A stretch of DNA of 64,000 bases from Rosa chinensis (taxonomy: Eukaryota > Streptophyta > Magnoliopsida > Rosales > Rosaceae): contig NW_020126816.1 of the NCBI RefSeq assembly GCF_002994745.2, positions 558,001 through 622,000 of the forward strand. The letters are read 5' to 3'. A program made the position numbers and the translations under genes. The notes beneath the pieces were generated by a model. The model searched no databases, was not told the DNA's origin, and saw only the letters and a program-made list of their open reading frames with translations. This document shows, piece by piece, positions 36,283 through 48,587 of this stretch (position 1 is its first letter; the number at the start of each line of letters is the position of its first letter).

Positions 36283-36300
36283 TCCCCGGCAACGGCGCCA
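36283..36300 (-). other. Element C primer-binding site (tRNA-Asp)
   Basis: The minus strand reads TGGCGCCGTTGCCGGGGA, a perfect match to the tRNA-Asp 3' end, five bases from the LTR. Its neighbour CAATCCCCGG (36280-36289 on the plus strand) has the exact complement CCGGGGATTG in U5 at 36384-36393. Confidence 0.92.
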
Positions 36301-36305
36301 AAAAT

Positions 36306-38597
36306 TGATGTCGCTTTTGTCGAGCGACCAATTTAACCCTGAAATGTCATTAGTAGTATAAAGTAAATAGGGATCGTTCTATTCCGGGGATTGAGGGTAC
36401 ACCTGTCATTGTCAAACAATTAAACAATTAAAATTAAAACAAAGTATAATATTTACAAAATATAGACATATTTACGAAAAGGGGGGAGTTTTTGGTTTTT
36501 GGTTTTAATTTCCGAAAATAAAATCTAAGTTACCTAAATAATTAAAATGCAAAAACATAAAAATACAAATGGAATGCAAGAACAAAGATCAAAGTCGAAA
36601 CTCATGATTAAAATTAATTCAAGTTCATCATTGTTCATCATAGTCATGCAAGAGGAGTTGATCATGTGAAACGTTCAAAAGCAAACAATTTCCCATATTT
36701 TACTTTCAATGCTAATTTACCTAAGTGAAAGCACCTAGATTAATTCTATCAAACATGCAATCAAGCCCTAGAAAGCTAGTCAATCATGTCATGTTTAACG
36801 CAATAAACACCTAGAAAGGCTATCAACTCAAATGTGCAACTTAGTATGAAAAAGTCCACCTAATTGCAATCTTCTTTGATTAAATTCGGTTTTTGTACAA
36901 AACCTTTACTACTTATCGATTCAAGAACACAAAACCAAAAAGTTGATTCATGTTCTCAAATTCGTAGCAACATTCACATAAAACCCTAAATGTTTCGAAC
37001 CATTCAAGATAATCATACAAAAGATTTCTATCATGCAAATTTAATCAAACACTCACACAAAAGCAACCATAAATCGCAATATATGAATCTGAAAATTAAC
37101 AATTCGTCATAAAATTTCAGAAAACAATACTTGTTCATACATATGTGTCAACTAAGGCAAAACCAACGAAAATACAAAGCAAAGGTACAAGGAGAATCGG
37201 ATTACACCGTGATGAAGATGAGATGAATGAAGTGATGATGTGGTCTCTTGAATTTCGAAAGCAATCTTCAAGGTGGAGGGTGGATGGTGTGCACGGCTTG
37301 TCTTCTTCTTCCTTGGTCTTGCTTGCACTTCGTGGTTGCCCTAGAGGATGGAGAAGAACACGGCTAGGCTAGAGAGATTTCTGAATTATTTTCTCAAAGT
37401 ATAAACGCAAAAGTGTAGAATTTTCGGAACCCTTGACGTTGAGAAAGTGTAGGAATATATAGGGGACGGCCCCTAGGTGTCCAAGCCGTCCAAAACCCTA
37501 GAGATGTTCACGGCATGTGCTTGCTTCCTCCACATAATTTCCTCCAATGAATTCTTGCCACATAAGCCCTATGAGGTGGTGCAACCAATCACAAAATTCC
37601 AATATTAATTCCCTAAATAATTCTTGCCGAAATAAAGAGATAATTTCTGATTTTATGCTTCCAAATTCGGCCAAAACTCTTTAGGGAATGTAGGAATGTA
37701 TCTAGACTTCTTTTGATCTTTCCTTGGTCTCCACCTTTTTCTCTTTCCTTAAAAATCTCTAGGGAATATTTTGCCGTCCAAAACCCTAGGGTTTTGGCGT
37801 CCTCCCTTGTTTATCTCTTCCTTTTTCACGGCAAAACTTCTAGGGATTATCTCCAAGTATTTTCTTTCCATAAAAATAGCCCTAGAGAATCTCCCTAGAA
37901 AATCTCCACACATAATTCTGATTTTCACGCCACTTTCCTTGTTTTTCTCTTGCTTTGAACGGCAACACTCCCCTAGGGTTTATTCATGCGTCATAAACCC
38001 TAGATATATGGGCTTTGATGGGCCTTTATCCAATTTGCCGAAAATCCAAAGAGTTCTTGGGCCTCGTTGCTTCATCTTCAAGCCTTCTCATTTTCCAACG
38101 CAAAACACAATATTTTTCCATTTCTTTTTCATGGTTGCGTTGGAAACTTGCTAGGGAAGCCTTCCTCCATTTTGTAGGATTTCCTGGTTGGACTAGGAAA
38201 GCTTGTTTCTTCATTTCTGCTCAAATGTGTGGGCCATTTTCTCTCATGTTCGTTCGTCTTGATGTTCGCAAGCTCCTCTTTCCATTTGTGCGTTCATTTC
38301 CACTTTCTAGCTCGGAGGTCCTGAAAATAGAAACTATACTTAAAATAGAAACTTTCTAAAAAATGAAAATAGAAACTTACTAAAAATGAAAAATAGAAAC
38401 TTTCCAGAAATGAGAAATGAAAAATGAGAAATGAGAAATGAGAAATGAAAAATGAAGACAAAAATGGAAACTTTCTACAATAAGGAACTTTCCCAATCAA
38501 AGAATGGAAACTTTCCCAAACAGGGATTTTTCAAGGAAATGGCGCAGAAAAGTGTAGGGAAATGCAGTTAAAACGTCGCATTAAAATGCTCCTATCA
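36306..38597 (-). repeat. Element C 5' LTR
   Basis: 2292 bp, the partner of 22448-24741. It lacks one A near 36980 and one base near 37770 relative to that copy. It contains the minus-strand TATA box and the GAAATGA repeat (about 38407-38455). It is followed by the duplication ATGAC (38598-38602). Confidence 0.97.
37454..37461 (-). promoter_or_regulatory. TATA box of element C 5' LTR
   Basis: TATATATT on the minus strand, at the position homologous to the TATA motifs of A and E. It would drive leftward transcription of C. Inferred from sequence. Confidence 0.45.
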
Positions 38598-38881
38598 ATG
38601 ACTCAAAATATGACTCAAAACAAAAGTATAAGTCCCTTCCCCCACACTTAAATATTGCATTGTCCTCAATGTAATCAAGAATAAGCATGCAATGAAACAA
38701 GTAAGCATATAGGGATGGAATTTACGAAAATGACTACCAAAATAAAGAAAAATTGGAGAAGTAAAAGGGAGAGATAAAACAAATCTGCGTTGACGACTCC
38801 TCCACAGCTACTTCTGAATTGGGTTGCCTCCCAAGCAGCGCTTAATGTTTATAGTCTTTCAGCCTAGACTTGTACCTCCAT
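38598..38881 (-). other. Element A 3' noncoding region, pol-proximal part
   Basis: Resumes A's 3' region after C. It contains the third polypurine-like motif (38639-38649), followed by a conserved GCATTGTCCTCAATG stretch. The post-stop hairpin TTGGG/CCCAA is at 38819-38834. No coding signal. Confidence 0.8.
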
Positions 38882-41800
38882 TTAATCCTCAGGGTTTGGA
38901 ACGTTTTGGAGGGGTACGACCTCCACTTCATGTTCCACAAATGCCTCATAGTAAGGCTTCAAGCGATGCCCATTCACTTTGAACTCATTACCTGTTTGTT
39001 CACTCTTTATCTGCACAGCTCCATGAGAAAATACATGAGTGATAACAAAAGGCCCAATCCAACGAGAACGAAGCTTACCTGGGAAGAGTTTGAGACGAGA
39101 ATGGAAAAGAAGAACTTTTTGACCCACAACAAAAGTCTTCCTTCGAATCATTTTGTCATGGAATGCCTTAGTCTTGTCCTTGTAAATCTTAGCACTTTCG
39201 AAGGCATCATTCCTAATCTCCTCTAACTCTTGCAATTGCAATTTCCTATGAAGCCCAGCTGCATCCATATCCATGTTGAACTGCTTCACAGCCCACCAAG
39301 CTTTGTGCTCCAACTCCACAGGTAAATGGCATGGTTTGCCATAGACAATTCGATATGGTGACATACCTATGGGAGTTTTGTATGCAGTTCTGTAGGCCCA
39401 CAAAGCATCCTCTAAACGCAAGGACCAGTCCTTCCTGTTAGGGTTCACAGTCTTCTCCAATATCCCCTTGATCTGACGGTTAGAGACCTCAGCCTGCCCA
39501 CTAGTTTGTGGGTGATAAGGTGTAGAAACCTTATGTGTGACATCATATCTCTTCAAGAGAGCCTCAATCGTCCGATTGCAAAAATGGGATCCTCCATCAC
39601 TAATGAGAACTCTAGGCATTCCAAACCTGCTAAAGATGTTAGATTTGATAAAATCTGCAACAACCTTAGAGTCATTAGTTCTAGTGGCCTTTGCTTCCAC
39701 CCATTTGGAAACATAGTCCACTGCAAGCAAGATATAGAGAAACCCAAAAGATGAAGGGAAAGGTCCCATGAAATCTATACCCCAGACATCAAATATTTCA
39801 ACAGTTATTATATTGGACAATGGCATTTGATCTCTAGGACCTAGATTTCCTGTTCTTTGGCACTTATCACAAGTTAAACAATAGGCATGTGCATCCCTAA
39901 ATAATGTTGGCCAATAGAACCCAGACTCTAGCACCTTAAACGCAGTCTTCTTAGACCCAAAGTGACCCCCACATGCTTTAGAGTGGCAAAAAGAAAGTAT
40001 AGCATTATGTTCATGTTCAGGCACACATCTCCTAATCAATTGATCAGAGCAATACTTCCACAAATAAGGTTCATCCCAAACATATTGCTTAACAGTTTTC
40101 CTAAGCCTATCCCTATGAGCACGTGACATGGTATCAGGAATTTTTCTAGACACAATATAATTCACAATGTCTGCATACCATGGTTCATTTACCTGGATTC
40201 CAAAGAGTTGTTCATCTGGAAACGTCTCCACCAGAGGGAGATGGTCTTCTTCATGCACCAAGCGACTCAAATGATCAGCTACCACGTTTTCACTACCCTT
40301 CTTGTCCTTGATTTCCACATCAAACTCTTGCAAGAGTAGGATCCATCTGATAAGCCTTGGTTTCGCCTCCTTCTTGGTCATCAAGTATTTCAAAGCTGCA
40401 TGGTCAGTAAAGATAGTAACTTTGGTACCAAGTAAATAAGAGCGAAACTTCTCAAGGGCAAAGACAACTGCAAGGAGCTCTTTCTCTGTGGTGGAGTAGT
40501 TCATTTGTGCATCATTGAGAGTCCTTGAGGCGTAGTAGATGGCATAGGGCAGCTTTTCCTTCCTTTGTCCCAAAACGGCTCCAACTGCGTAGTCAGAGGC
40601 ATCACACATTAATTCAAAGGGCAAGGACCAGTCTGGAGGTAACATGATGGGGGCAGATGTCAACAACTCCTTAAGCTTGTCAAAAGCTTCTTGACACTCC
40701 TTGTCAAAGTGGAAGGGCACATCCTTCTGGAGTAGTTGACATAAGGGTCTCGAAATCTGAGAGAAGTCCTTGATGAACCTTCTATAAAAACCTGCATGGC
40801 CAAGGAAAGAACGAATCTCTCTCACAGAAGTGGGAGAGGGTAAGTGACGCACAATATCAACCTTGGCTTTATCAACCTCTATACCCCTAGCAGAGACAAT
40901 ATGTCCTAGAACTATTCCTTGCTTAACCATAAAATGACATTTTTCCCAGTTTAAGACAAGGTTAGTTTCCATGCATCGTTTCAGAATTATTTCCAGATTA
41001 TTAAGACAATCATCAAAATTCTTTCCAAAAACTGAAAAGTCATCCATGAATACCTCTATGATTTTCTCAATATAATCTGAAAAGATACTTACCATACATC
41101 TCTGAAACGTACCTGGAGCGTTGCAAAGTCCGAAGGGCATACGTCTATAGGCAAATGTTCCAAAGGGGCAAGTGAAGGTTGTCTTCTCTTGATCTTCATT
41201 TGCAATTGCAATCTGGTTGTAACCAGAATATCCATCCAGAAAACAATAGTAGTCATGTCCAGCTAGGCGCTCAAGCATCTGATCAATGAATGGCAGAGGA
41301 AAGTGGTCTTTCCTTGTAGTTGCGTTGAGCCTCCTATAGTCAATGCACACTCTGTGGCCTGTGACTGTCCTTTGGGGCACCAGTTCGTTATCAGCATTCT
41401 TTACCACAGTGATCCCAGACTTCTTGGGCACGACCTGAACTGGGGAGACCCACTTGGAGTCTGAAATAGGGTAGATCACCCCACAATCAAGGAGTTTGAT
41501 AACCTCCTTCTTCACTACTTCCATCATTGGAGGGTTGAGACGACGTTGAGCCTCTCTAGTAGGTTTCGACCCCTCCTCCAGAAGTATCCTATGGACGCAA
41601 GTTGTAGGGCTGATTCCCTTGATGTCCGCCAATGTCCATCCTATGGCGGTCTTGTGTTGCTTCAACATGTCCACCAACTTCTCTTCTTGTGGAGTCGTTA
41701 GTGCAGAGGACACAATCACTGGTAAGGTCTCCTTGTCCCCTAAGTAGACATACTTCAAATGGTCTGGAAGAGGTTTTAGCTCAAGTTCTGGGGCTTGGAC

Positions 41801-44542
41801 CACTGAAGGTAAAGTCTTGTTAGTGGATAACTGAATGGACAAGGGAGAAACAGACTTACCTATATAGGGAGATGCCTCAAGGAAGGAGACGTTTTCAATG
41901 ATTTTCTCCTCACAAGTGTCTTTCAACTTGTCCTCTGAAATGGTGACCCCCTCCTTTGTATAGCCTACCCCACTCTCAAGGGTAGTGACTAGGGTATCCT
42001 CATGCATAACATCAAACATTTTCTGCGCAAGTTCATCCAAAATGTCAGCAGAAAAACAATCATTAACCTCTAGGGGATACCTCATGGCTTCAAAAATGTT
42101 AAAGCCTATAATGTCACCATCGAACTCCATTGTAAGAGAGCCTTCATACACATCAATCTTCGTCCTAGCTGTCCTTAAGAAAGGACGTCCCAAAAGCAAT
42201 GGAGTGGAACTTACAGGGGAGTCCTCCATTTCCAATACATAAAAATCAGCTGGGAAGATAAGATGGTTAACCTGTACAAGTACATCCTCCAACAAACCTC
42301 TAGGGTATGCATTGGATCTGTCAGCTAACTGAATGATAACATTGTCAGATTTAAGTTCACCTAGACCTAGGGTTTCATACACAGAATAGGGCATAACATT
42401 AACAGATGCACCTAGGTCTAACATGGCATTCTTAAATCTAGAGTTACCAATAGTGCACGGAATAGTAAAGCTTCCAGGATCCTTACACTTTGGAGGAATC
42501 TTCCTCTGAATCAGTGCAGAGACATTCTCACTTACCTTTACCACCTCCTTTTCACGGTTTACTCTCCTAGTAGTGCAAAGCTCTTTGAGGAACTTGGCAT
42601 ACTTAGGGACTTGCTTGATGGCCTCTAGGAGGGGTAGGTTTACTTGCACCTTCTTGAAAGTTTCCAAGATGGCTTGGTCACTTTCATCCTTCTTAGATTG
42701 GGCAAACCTGCGTGGGAAGGGCATGCAAGAAGAAGAAGGGTTAGCAATAACCGAATTCGATAGGTTAGAATTATTACCTTTGATTTCCGGTTTTGCCTTT
42801 AAAGATGAGGATGCCTTGGTCTCTTCCTTTGACGTTGCAGGGTCCTTCTCAACACCCAACTTGGTGGGCTCTTGGTCTTCCTCAATCTCTATGCTCATTT
42901 GGACCTTCTTGGGTTGCTTGGGTGGATCCACCAATGGTCTTCCACTCCTCGTAGTCACAACTGATGCATTCTCCACATTACCCTTAGGGTTAGGTATTGT
43001 GCCACTAGGAAGCTTCCCAGTCTCATGAATCTTGCTCATGAAGTCCACAACTTGGCCCATCTGCTTCTTAAGATCTGCAATATCCTTAGTGTGGGTCTGT
43101 TGTCCTTGAATCAAAGCTTGAGTAGAGTTTGTCAAGGCCTGGGTGGAACTAGTCAAGGCTTCCAACGTTTTGTCATAGTGAGACATTGAAGGTCCTGAGT
43201 TCTGTTGAGGAGGAGGCATGTAGGGCCTTTGAAAAGATGATCCTTGGAATGAAGGTCCTTGAGGACGTTGGAAATTCCCACCAAGAGGATTCTGAACGTT
43301 ATCATTGTTGGTCCACTTGAAGTTGGGATGGTCCCTCCATCCTGGGTTATAAGTATTGGAGTAAGGGTCATGTCTAGGACGTTGAGGTCCTCCTTGATAT
43401 CCTCCTTGATACCCTCCAATAGCATTTGCAGATTCCCATCCCCCATTCTCATTGAGTTGAGGGCACTGATCTGTAACATGCCCTTGCATAGAGCATACTC
43501 CACAAGCTATTGTTGCACTTGGTCCCTTGGAACTTACCACTTGATTCATGAGTAGAGTAAGCTTATTCAGTTGGTCCTCAATTGCAGTATTCTTGCTCAT
43601 CTCATGCACCCTACGAGTAGAGTGTCCTACTCCCTCATATTGTTGGGAGTTCAAAGCACGATTAGCTATAAGCTCCTTCCCAACTGTAGGGGACTTATCC
43701 ACAAAAGCTCCTCCAGCTGCAGCATCCAACATTTGCCTTTCCAAGGGTAGGAGTCCTTCGTAGAAACATGTGAGTAGGGTCTCATCCTTCATCTGATGTT
43801 GAGGACATTGTGCAAGTAGGGAGTTGAACCTCTCGTAGTAGGCAGCATAGGACTCATCATGGGCTTGCTCTATTCCACTGAGCTTTTTCCTGAGTGTGAT
43901 GACCTTAGAAGCTGGGAAGTATTTCTCTAAGAAGGCCTTTCGCATTGTCTCCCAAGAGGTGATACGTCCTGCAGGAAGCTCATATAGCCAATCTTTGGCT
44001 CTGTCAGCTAAGGAGAATGGAAATGCTCTCATCTTCAGAAGATTCTCATCTGCCCCTTGTGGTTGCATGTTTGCACAAACAGATTGAAATTCTCGAACAT
44101 GCTTGTTAGCATCCTCCATATTAAGTCCATGGAAGATAGGGAGCTTGTGCAACAAACCACTCTTTAGCTCAAACTCTGCTTGTCTTCCAGCTGCAGGGGG
44201 AGGGTAAACTATGCCTGTAGGGGGTCCTCCTTCAACAGTTGCGGTGGAGAGTTCCCTAATAGATGCCATTCTCTCTTCCCTGACTTCTTCAGGTGGTGGT
44301 GAAGGTGGTGGTGTAGAGTTGGACGAAATCACAGGTGAAGGTGAACGTGAAGGAGGAGATGGACTTGGTGTAGGTGATGTAGACTCCTCAGAACAATAGG
44401 TCCTCTTCCCTTGCTCGTTAAATGTGTACTCCTTGTATGCTGAAGGGGAAGGGCTTGTGTGCTCAAGGAGTGAAGGACCCTTCAAACGAGCGAGCCTTGC
44501 TTCAATTTCCTTTAGTGTAGAGGGTCTAAAAGGCTCGGTCAT
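38882..44542 (-). CDS. gag-pol: Element A Gag-Pol polyprotein (1886 aa), intact
   Basis: One continuous minus-strand frame, ATG at 44542. Domains: Gag with a Ser/Pro-rich N-terminal stretch at about residues 50-90; zinc knuckle C347-C350-H355-C360; aspartic protease DLGAS (D709); reverse transcriptase FMDD (D1167, D1168); RNase H (D1314, D1380); integrase finger (H1520, H1527, C1555, C1558) and triad D1590, D1649, E1685; C-terminal GPF-like segment; no chromodomain. It is nearly identical to element C, while B shares the architecture but is clearly diverged, especially in Gag. The MTEPF start is shared with C and, with changes, E. No stop or frameshift is seen, so enzymes could in principle be supplied in trans although the element body is split. 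Confidence 0.96.
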   Translation of the reverse strand: MTEPFRPSTLKEIEARLARLKGPSLLEHTSPSPSAYKEYTFNEQGKRTYCSEESTSPTPSPSPPSRSPSPVISSNSTPPPSPPPEEVREERMASIRELSTATVEGGPPTGIVYPPPAAGRQAEFELKSGLLHKLPIFHGLNMEDANKHVREFQSVCANMQPQGADENLLKMRAFPFSLADRAKDWLYELPAGRITSWETMRKAFLEKYFPASKVITLRKKLSGIEQAHDESYAAYYERFNSLLAQCPQHQMKDETLLTCFYEGLLPLERQMLDAAAGGAFVDKSPTVGKELIANRALNSQQYEGVGHSTRRVHEMSKNTAIEDQLNKLTLLMNQVVSSKGPSATIACGVCSMQGHVTDQCPQLNENGGWESANAIGGYQGGYQGGPQRPRHDPYSNTYNPGWRDHPNFKWTNNDNVQNPLGGNFQRPQGPSFQGSSFQRPYMPPPQQNSGPSMSHYDKTLEALTSSTQALTNSTQALIQGQQTHTKDIADLKKQMGQVVDFMSKIHETGKLPSGTIPNPKGNVENASVVTTRSGRPLVDPPKQPKKVQMSIEIEEDQEPTKLGVEKDPATSKEETKASSSLKAKPEIKGNNSNLSNSVIANPSSSCMPFPRRFAQSKKDESDQAILETFKKVQVNLPLLEAIKQVPKYAKFLKELCTTRRVNREKEVVKVSENVSALIQRKIPPKCKDPGSFTIPCTIGNSRFKNAMLDLGASVNVMPYSVYETLGLGELKSDNVIIQLADRSNAYPRGLLEDVLVQVNHLIFPADFYVLEMEDSPVSSTPLLLGRPFLRTARTKIDVYEGSLTMEFDGDIIGFNIFEAMRYPLEVNDCFSADILDELAQKMFDVMHEDTLVTTLESGVGYTKEGVTISEDKLKDTCEEKIIENVSFLEASPYIGKSVSPLSIQLSTNKTLPSVVQAPELELKPLPDHLKYVYLGDKETLPVIVSSALTTPQEEKLVDMLKQHKTAIGWTLADIKGISPTTCVHRILLEEGSKPTREAQRRLNPPMMEVVKKEVIKLLDCGVIYPISDSKWVSPVQVVPKKSGITVVKNADNELVPQRTVTGHRVCIDYRRLNATTRKDHFPLPFIDQMLERLAGHDYYCFLDGYSGYNQIAIANEDQEKTTFTCPFGTFAYRRMPFGLCNAPGTFQRCMVSIFSDYIEKIIEVFMDDFSVFGKNFDDCLNNLEIILKRCMETNLVLNWEKCHFMVKQGIVLGHIVSARGIEVDKAKVDIVRHLPSPTSVREIRSFLGHAGFYRRFIKDFSQISRPLCQLLQKDVPFHFDKECQEAFDKLKELLTSAPIMLPPDWSLPFELMCDASDYAVGAVLGQRKEKLPYAIYYASRTLNDAQMNYSTTEKELLAVVFALEKFRSYLLGTKVTIFTDHAALKYLMTKKEAKPRLIRWILLLQEFDVEIKDKKGSENVVADHLSRLVHEEDHLPLVETFPDEQLFGIQVNEPWYADIVNYIVSRKIPDTMSRAHRDRLRKTVKQYVWDEPYLWKYCSDQLIRRCVPEHEHNAILSFCHSKACGGHFGSKKTAFKVLESGFYWPTLFRDAHAYCLTCDKCQRTGNLGPRDQMPLSNIITVEIFDVWGIDFMGPFPSSFGFLYILLAVDYVSKWVEAKATRTNDSKVVADFIKSNIFSRFGMPRVLISDGGSHFCNRTIEALLKRYDVTHKVSTPYHPQTSGQAEVSNRQIKGILEKTVNPNRKDWSLRLEDALWAYRTAYKTPIGMSPYRIVYGKPCHLPVELEHKAWWAVKQFNMDMDAAGLHRKLQLQELEEIRNDAFESAKIYKDKTKAFHDKMIRRKTFVVGQKVLLFHSRLKLFPGKLRSRWIGPFVITHVFSHGAVQIKSEQTGNEFKVNGHRLKPYYEAFVEHEVEVVPLQNVPNPED

Positions 44543-46252
44543 TCATAGGAATCCTGAACATCATCAAAATTCAAAAAATTAGCAAAGTATAAAGTGAGTT
44601 AATTACAAATTAGTGATTTATACATCAACTTTACTATTCACGAGTCACTATTCACAAGTTACTATTCACGACTTTACTATTTATGATTTATACAAGTATA
44701 AAATAGAGTATAAATTAAAAACTATCCACAATCTTTTCACAAATAAACCACGTAAGAAGTTTATACAAGTATAAAATGTACAAAACAACACAATTTACAA
44801 GTGGAGGTTATGTTCAAGTATCTTATTATCTTTACAAAATAAAGTTAATATCTCAATTGATTACAAGTTGTAAGTCGAGCCCAATAGAAACCACTACTAT
44901 TGGTGAGATACGATCTAGGGATAGTCGCCTAGACATAAGTCACTTTCCTTTGTTTCAGAAGGCTAGATGGCCAGATTAAGAGATAAGTGAGAGGGAGGAC
45001 TCATTTTGGTGACACTACGGAGGCTACTCCCTCATTGAGGTTTAGGCCCCTATCGGCTACTCCCACATTGTGGTTTACGCACAGTCTATAGTATCTCTGA
45101 GATCCAATTTGAACCCATCACCCAGGGTCTCAACCTAAGACACCACCTATATACCCCTTACTCAGCTTGAAAAGAACTCATGTGTTAGACAGTTCTCCAA
45201 ATGCTAATAAAAGCCGCCCTCAACTTCAAAAGACCTTAGAAAGGCACTAATGAAGGGTTAAGGCCAATATTAACAAAAGGGCCCTTATCTACTCATACGA
45301 TTTTACACACTTATAATAAATCAAGAATTTAACAATATTTATAATTAATTCTTTACATTTCCTTTGTTTAACAAGATTAGACACCATTTACACAAAACTT
45401 TCACACAAACAAACAAAACGTCACTATTCACATCTAATTATCTTCTTCTTTTTTTTTTTTTTTTTTTTCTTTTTTTTTTTTTATGAAATTAAGTAAAATT
45501 ACTTCTATTCTTTCCTTTTCTTTACAATTATTTTCAACACTTAGGTACGGGAACAGGGAGTCTCGATGTGCAATGGGACTGAAACAGCTACCCTTTTCAA
45601 GACTATGTTTAATCCAATATACCTTAGGTGCATCACAACATTTTCTTTTGTTATAAATACCATTGATTTCGAATTAAATTCCAAGCGGTAAATCAAGTGG
45701 ACGTGCGGCCCAAGTATAATCGTCAAGACACTAAGTCCCTCCTACATCCTTTGGGCAACCTTACTGAAATGGCCAGGTAGGGGAGGACGAACACAAGAGG
45801 TAGGATCCATTTTGGCATAGGCTACTCCCTCATTGAGGTTTACGCCCATTTGTAAGCACTTCTGAATCCAAGAACCAGTCATGAGCGTTGTCCCCTTCCT
45901 AGACACCATCCCACATAGGCTATACTTACTTGGATATAAAAGGTCCTAAGTGTGAAGACAGTTCAATGAATGTTAATAAAGGCCGCCCTCAACCTTAAGG
46001 GACCTGGACTAGGTACCAATAAGGGGTTTAGGCCAATATTAATAAACACGACTTCACCTATTCCATCTTTAATTTACAACCTACAATTAAAATTCGTATT
46101 CAACAATATAAATAACAACCTAAGTAATTAATTAACTAAATTTCGACAATTACAAAATAAACAAGTAAAAAATTTTTTTTTTTTTTTTTTTTTTTTCGGT
46201 CACAATATAAACAAAACACATATTATTCACAAAGTGACAAATGATTTTTCAA
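44543..46252 (-). other. Element A 5' leader
   Basis: Same organisation as C: first leader module at about 45698-46065, a diverged relative at about 44876-45299, A-runs in the RNA sense at 45449-45482 and 46173-46196, and CGTGAATAGT-like repeats at about 44632-44690 upstream of gag. No coding potential is seen. Confidence 0.78.
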
Positions 46253-46270
46253 TCCCCGGCAACGGCGCCG
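46253..46270 (-). other. Element A primer-binding site with a changed first base
   Basis: The minus strand reads CGGCGCCGTTGCCGGGGA. The other three sites here begin TGG, pairing with the terminal A of the tRNA CCA end; here that base is C. Since the site is rebuilt from the tRNA in each replication cycle, this is most simply a mutation after insertion. Confidence 0.9.
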
Positions 46271-46275
46271 AAAAT

Positions 46276-48587
46276 TGATGTCGCTTTTGGGAGCGACCAA
46301 TTTAACCCTGAAATGTCATTAGTAGTATAAAGTAAATAGGGATCGTTCTATTCCGGGGATTGAGGGTACACCTGTCATTATCAAACAATTAAACAATTAA
46401 AATTAAAACAAAGTATAATATTTACAAAAATATAACAAAATATATACATATTTACGAAATTAGGGGGATTTTTGATTTTGATTTTCGGAAATTAAACTAA
46501 GTAAAGAAAACAATTAAAATGCAAAAACATAAAAATGCAAATGAAATGCACGAACAAAGATCAAATCGGAATTTATAATCAAGGTTAATTCAAGTTCATC
46601 ATTGTTCATCATAGTCATGCAAGAGGAATTGATCATGTGAAACGTTCAAAAGCAAACAATTTCCCATATTTTACTTTCAATGCTAATTAACCTAAGTGAA
46701 AGCACCTAGATTAATTCTATCAAACATGCAATCAAACCCTAGAAAGCTAGTCAATCATGTCATGTTCAACGCATTAAGCATCTAGAAAGGCTATCAATTC
46801 AAATGTGCAACTTAGTATGAAAAAGTTCACCTAATTGCAATCTCCTTTGATTAAATTTCGGTTTTTGTACAAAACCTTTACTACTTGTTGATTCAAGAAC
46901 ACAAAACCAAAAAGTTGATCCATGTTCTCAAATTCGTAGCAACATTCACATAAAAACCCTAAATGTTTCGAACCATTCAAGATTATCATACAAAAGATTT
47001 CTATCATGCAAATTTAATCAAACACTCACACAAAAGCAACCATAAATCGCAATATATGAATCTGAAAATTAACAATTAATCATAAAATTCCAGAAATAAA
47101 TACTTGTTCATACATATGTGTCAACTAAGGCAAAACCAACGAAAATACAAAGCAAAGGTACAAGGAGAATCGGATTACACCGTGATGAAGATGAGATGAA
47201 TGAAGTGATGATGTGGTCTCTTGAATTTCGAAAGCAATCTTCAAGGTGGAGGGTGGATGGTGTGCACGGCTTGTCTTCTTCTTCCTTGGCCTTGCTTGCA
47301 CTTCGTGGTTGCCCTAGAGGATGGAGAGGAGCACGGCTAAGCTAGAGAGTTTTCTAAATTATTTCTCAAGTGTAGAACGTAAAAATTGGAACTAGGCACT
47401 CTAAAACGTTGAGAAGAGGGGAGATTATATAGGGGACGTCCTCCTAGGTCTCCATGCCGTGAATTTCTTCTTTATTTCCCATGGAATTAATCTGAAAATG
47501 CCACATAGTTTCCTCCAATGGTAGCTTGCCACATAAGCCCTATGAGGTGGTGCAACCAATCACACAATTCCATTTAATTCCCTAAATAATTCTTGCCGAA
47601 ATTCCCTTAATAATATTCTGATTTTTCTCTTTTATTTCGGCCAAAACTCTTTAGGGAATATAGGAATGTATCTAGACTTCTTTTGAGCTTTTCTTGGTCT
47701 CCACACATATTTTCTTTCCTTAAAACTCTCTAGATAATATCTTTGCCGAATTCTCTAGGGTTTATCTTTACTTTGCACGGCTCATTCCTTCTTTTCCTCT
47801 TGGCTTGGACGGCTAGGAGTCTTCTAGGGTTTATCTTTTGATTTATTTCCATAAAAATAGCCCTAGAGAATCTCCATAGAAAATCTTCTTTATTTTCTGA
47901 TTTTTGGACGCCTCTTCCTTGTTTCTCTCATGCAATTTCACGGCAAACATATCTTTAGGGCTAGGGTTTGCGTCACAAACCCTAGTGTCATGGGCTTTGA
48001 TGGGCCATTATCCAATTTGCCGAAAATCCAAAGAGTTCTTGGGCCTCGTTGCTTCATCTTCAAGCCTTCTCATTTTCCAACGCAAAACACATTATTTTTT
48101 CATTTCTTTTTCATGGTTGCGTTGGAAACTTGCTAGGGAAGCCTTCCTCCATTTCGTAGGATTTCCTGGTTGGACTAGGAAAGCTTATTTCTTCATTTCT
48201 GCTCAAATGTGTGGGCCCTTTTCTCTCATGTTCGTTCGTCTTGATGTTCGCAAGTTCCTCTTTCCATTCGTGCGTTCATTTCCACTTTCTAGCTCGGAGG
48301 TCCTGAAAATAGAAACTAGTAAGAAAAATAGAAACTTTCCTAAAATGAAAAGTGGCAACTTTCCTAAACTGAAAATGGGAAACTTTCTAAAAATGAAAAA
48401 TAGAAACTACTGAAAATGGAAACTTACTAAAAATGATAAATAGAAACTACAAAAATGGAAACTTTCTACAAATAGGAACTTTCCCAATCAAAGAATGGAA
48501 ACTTTCCTAAACAGAGTTTTATTAAGGAAATAACGCAGAAAATGTAGGGAAATGCAGTTAAAACGTCGCATTAAAATGCTCCTATCA
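46276..48587 (-). repeat. Element A 5' LTR
   Basis: 2312 bp, TGATGTCGC to GCTCCTATCA, uninterrupted. It preserves the empty target site of B (GAGAT at 47421-47425). Comparison with the split 3' LTR shows about five substitutions by eye, for example near 5052/47355, 19603/47458 and 20398/48255. It is followed by the duplication GAAAG and satellite. Confidence 0.97.
47424..47431 (-). promoter_or_regulatory. TATA box of element A 5' LTR
   Basis: TATATAAT on the minus strand. It overlaps the site equivalent to B's insertion point in the other LTR. It would start the genomic RNA of A. Inferred from sequence. Confidence 0.48.

Larger units (their letters stand above)
22448..38597 (-). mobile_element. 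Element C: Athila-type LTR retrotransposon, broken by solo LTR D
   Basis: A minus-strand element in the 3' noncoding region of A, with target duplication ATGAC at 22443-22447 and 38598-38602. Without D it is about 14.0 kb. It is the same family as A: LTRs start TGATGTCGCTTTT, and the proteins differ at only scattered residues. The LTRs are 2294 and 2292 bp; the only differences noticed are two single-base deletions. Gag-pol is split by D, so this copy cannot make a full polyprotein. Confidence 0.97.
3973..48587 (-). mobile_element. Element A: Athila-type Ty3/gypsy LTR retrotransposon (footprint with nested insertions)
   Basis: Minus-strand element flanked by the target duplication GAAAG (3968-3972 and 48588-48592), which lies inside a satellite monomer. 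Its own parts are: 5' LTR 46276-48587, primer-binding site 46253-46270, leader, intact gag-pol 38882-44542, 3' noncoding region (38598-38881 and 20732-22447), polypurine tract 20732-20746, and 3' LTR (3973-5122 plus 19570-20731). Without elements B and C it is about 14.0 kb. By eye the LTRs differ at about five positions in 2312. B in the 3' LTR and C in the 3' region postdate it. Gag-pol is open, but the insertions make the copy unlikely to move as a unit. Confidence 0.97.

Noticed and set aside
36283..36300. A tRNA-Asp gene at the tRNA-like sequences beside the LTRs
   Set aside because: Only the 18-20 bases of the tRNA 3' end are present. They are primer-binding sites.
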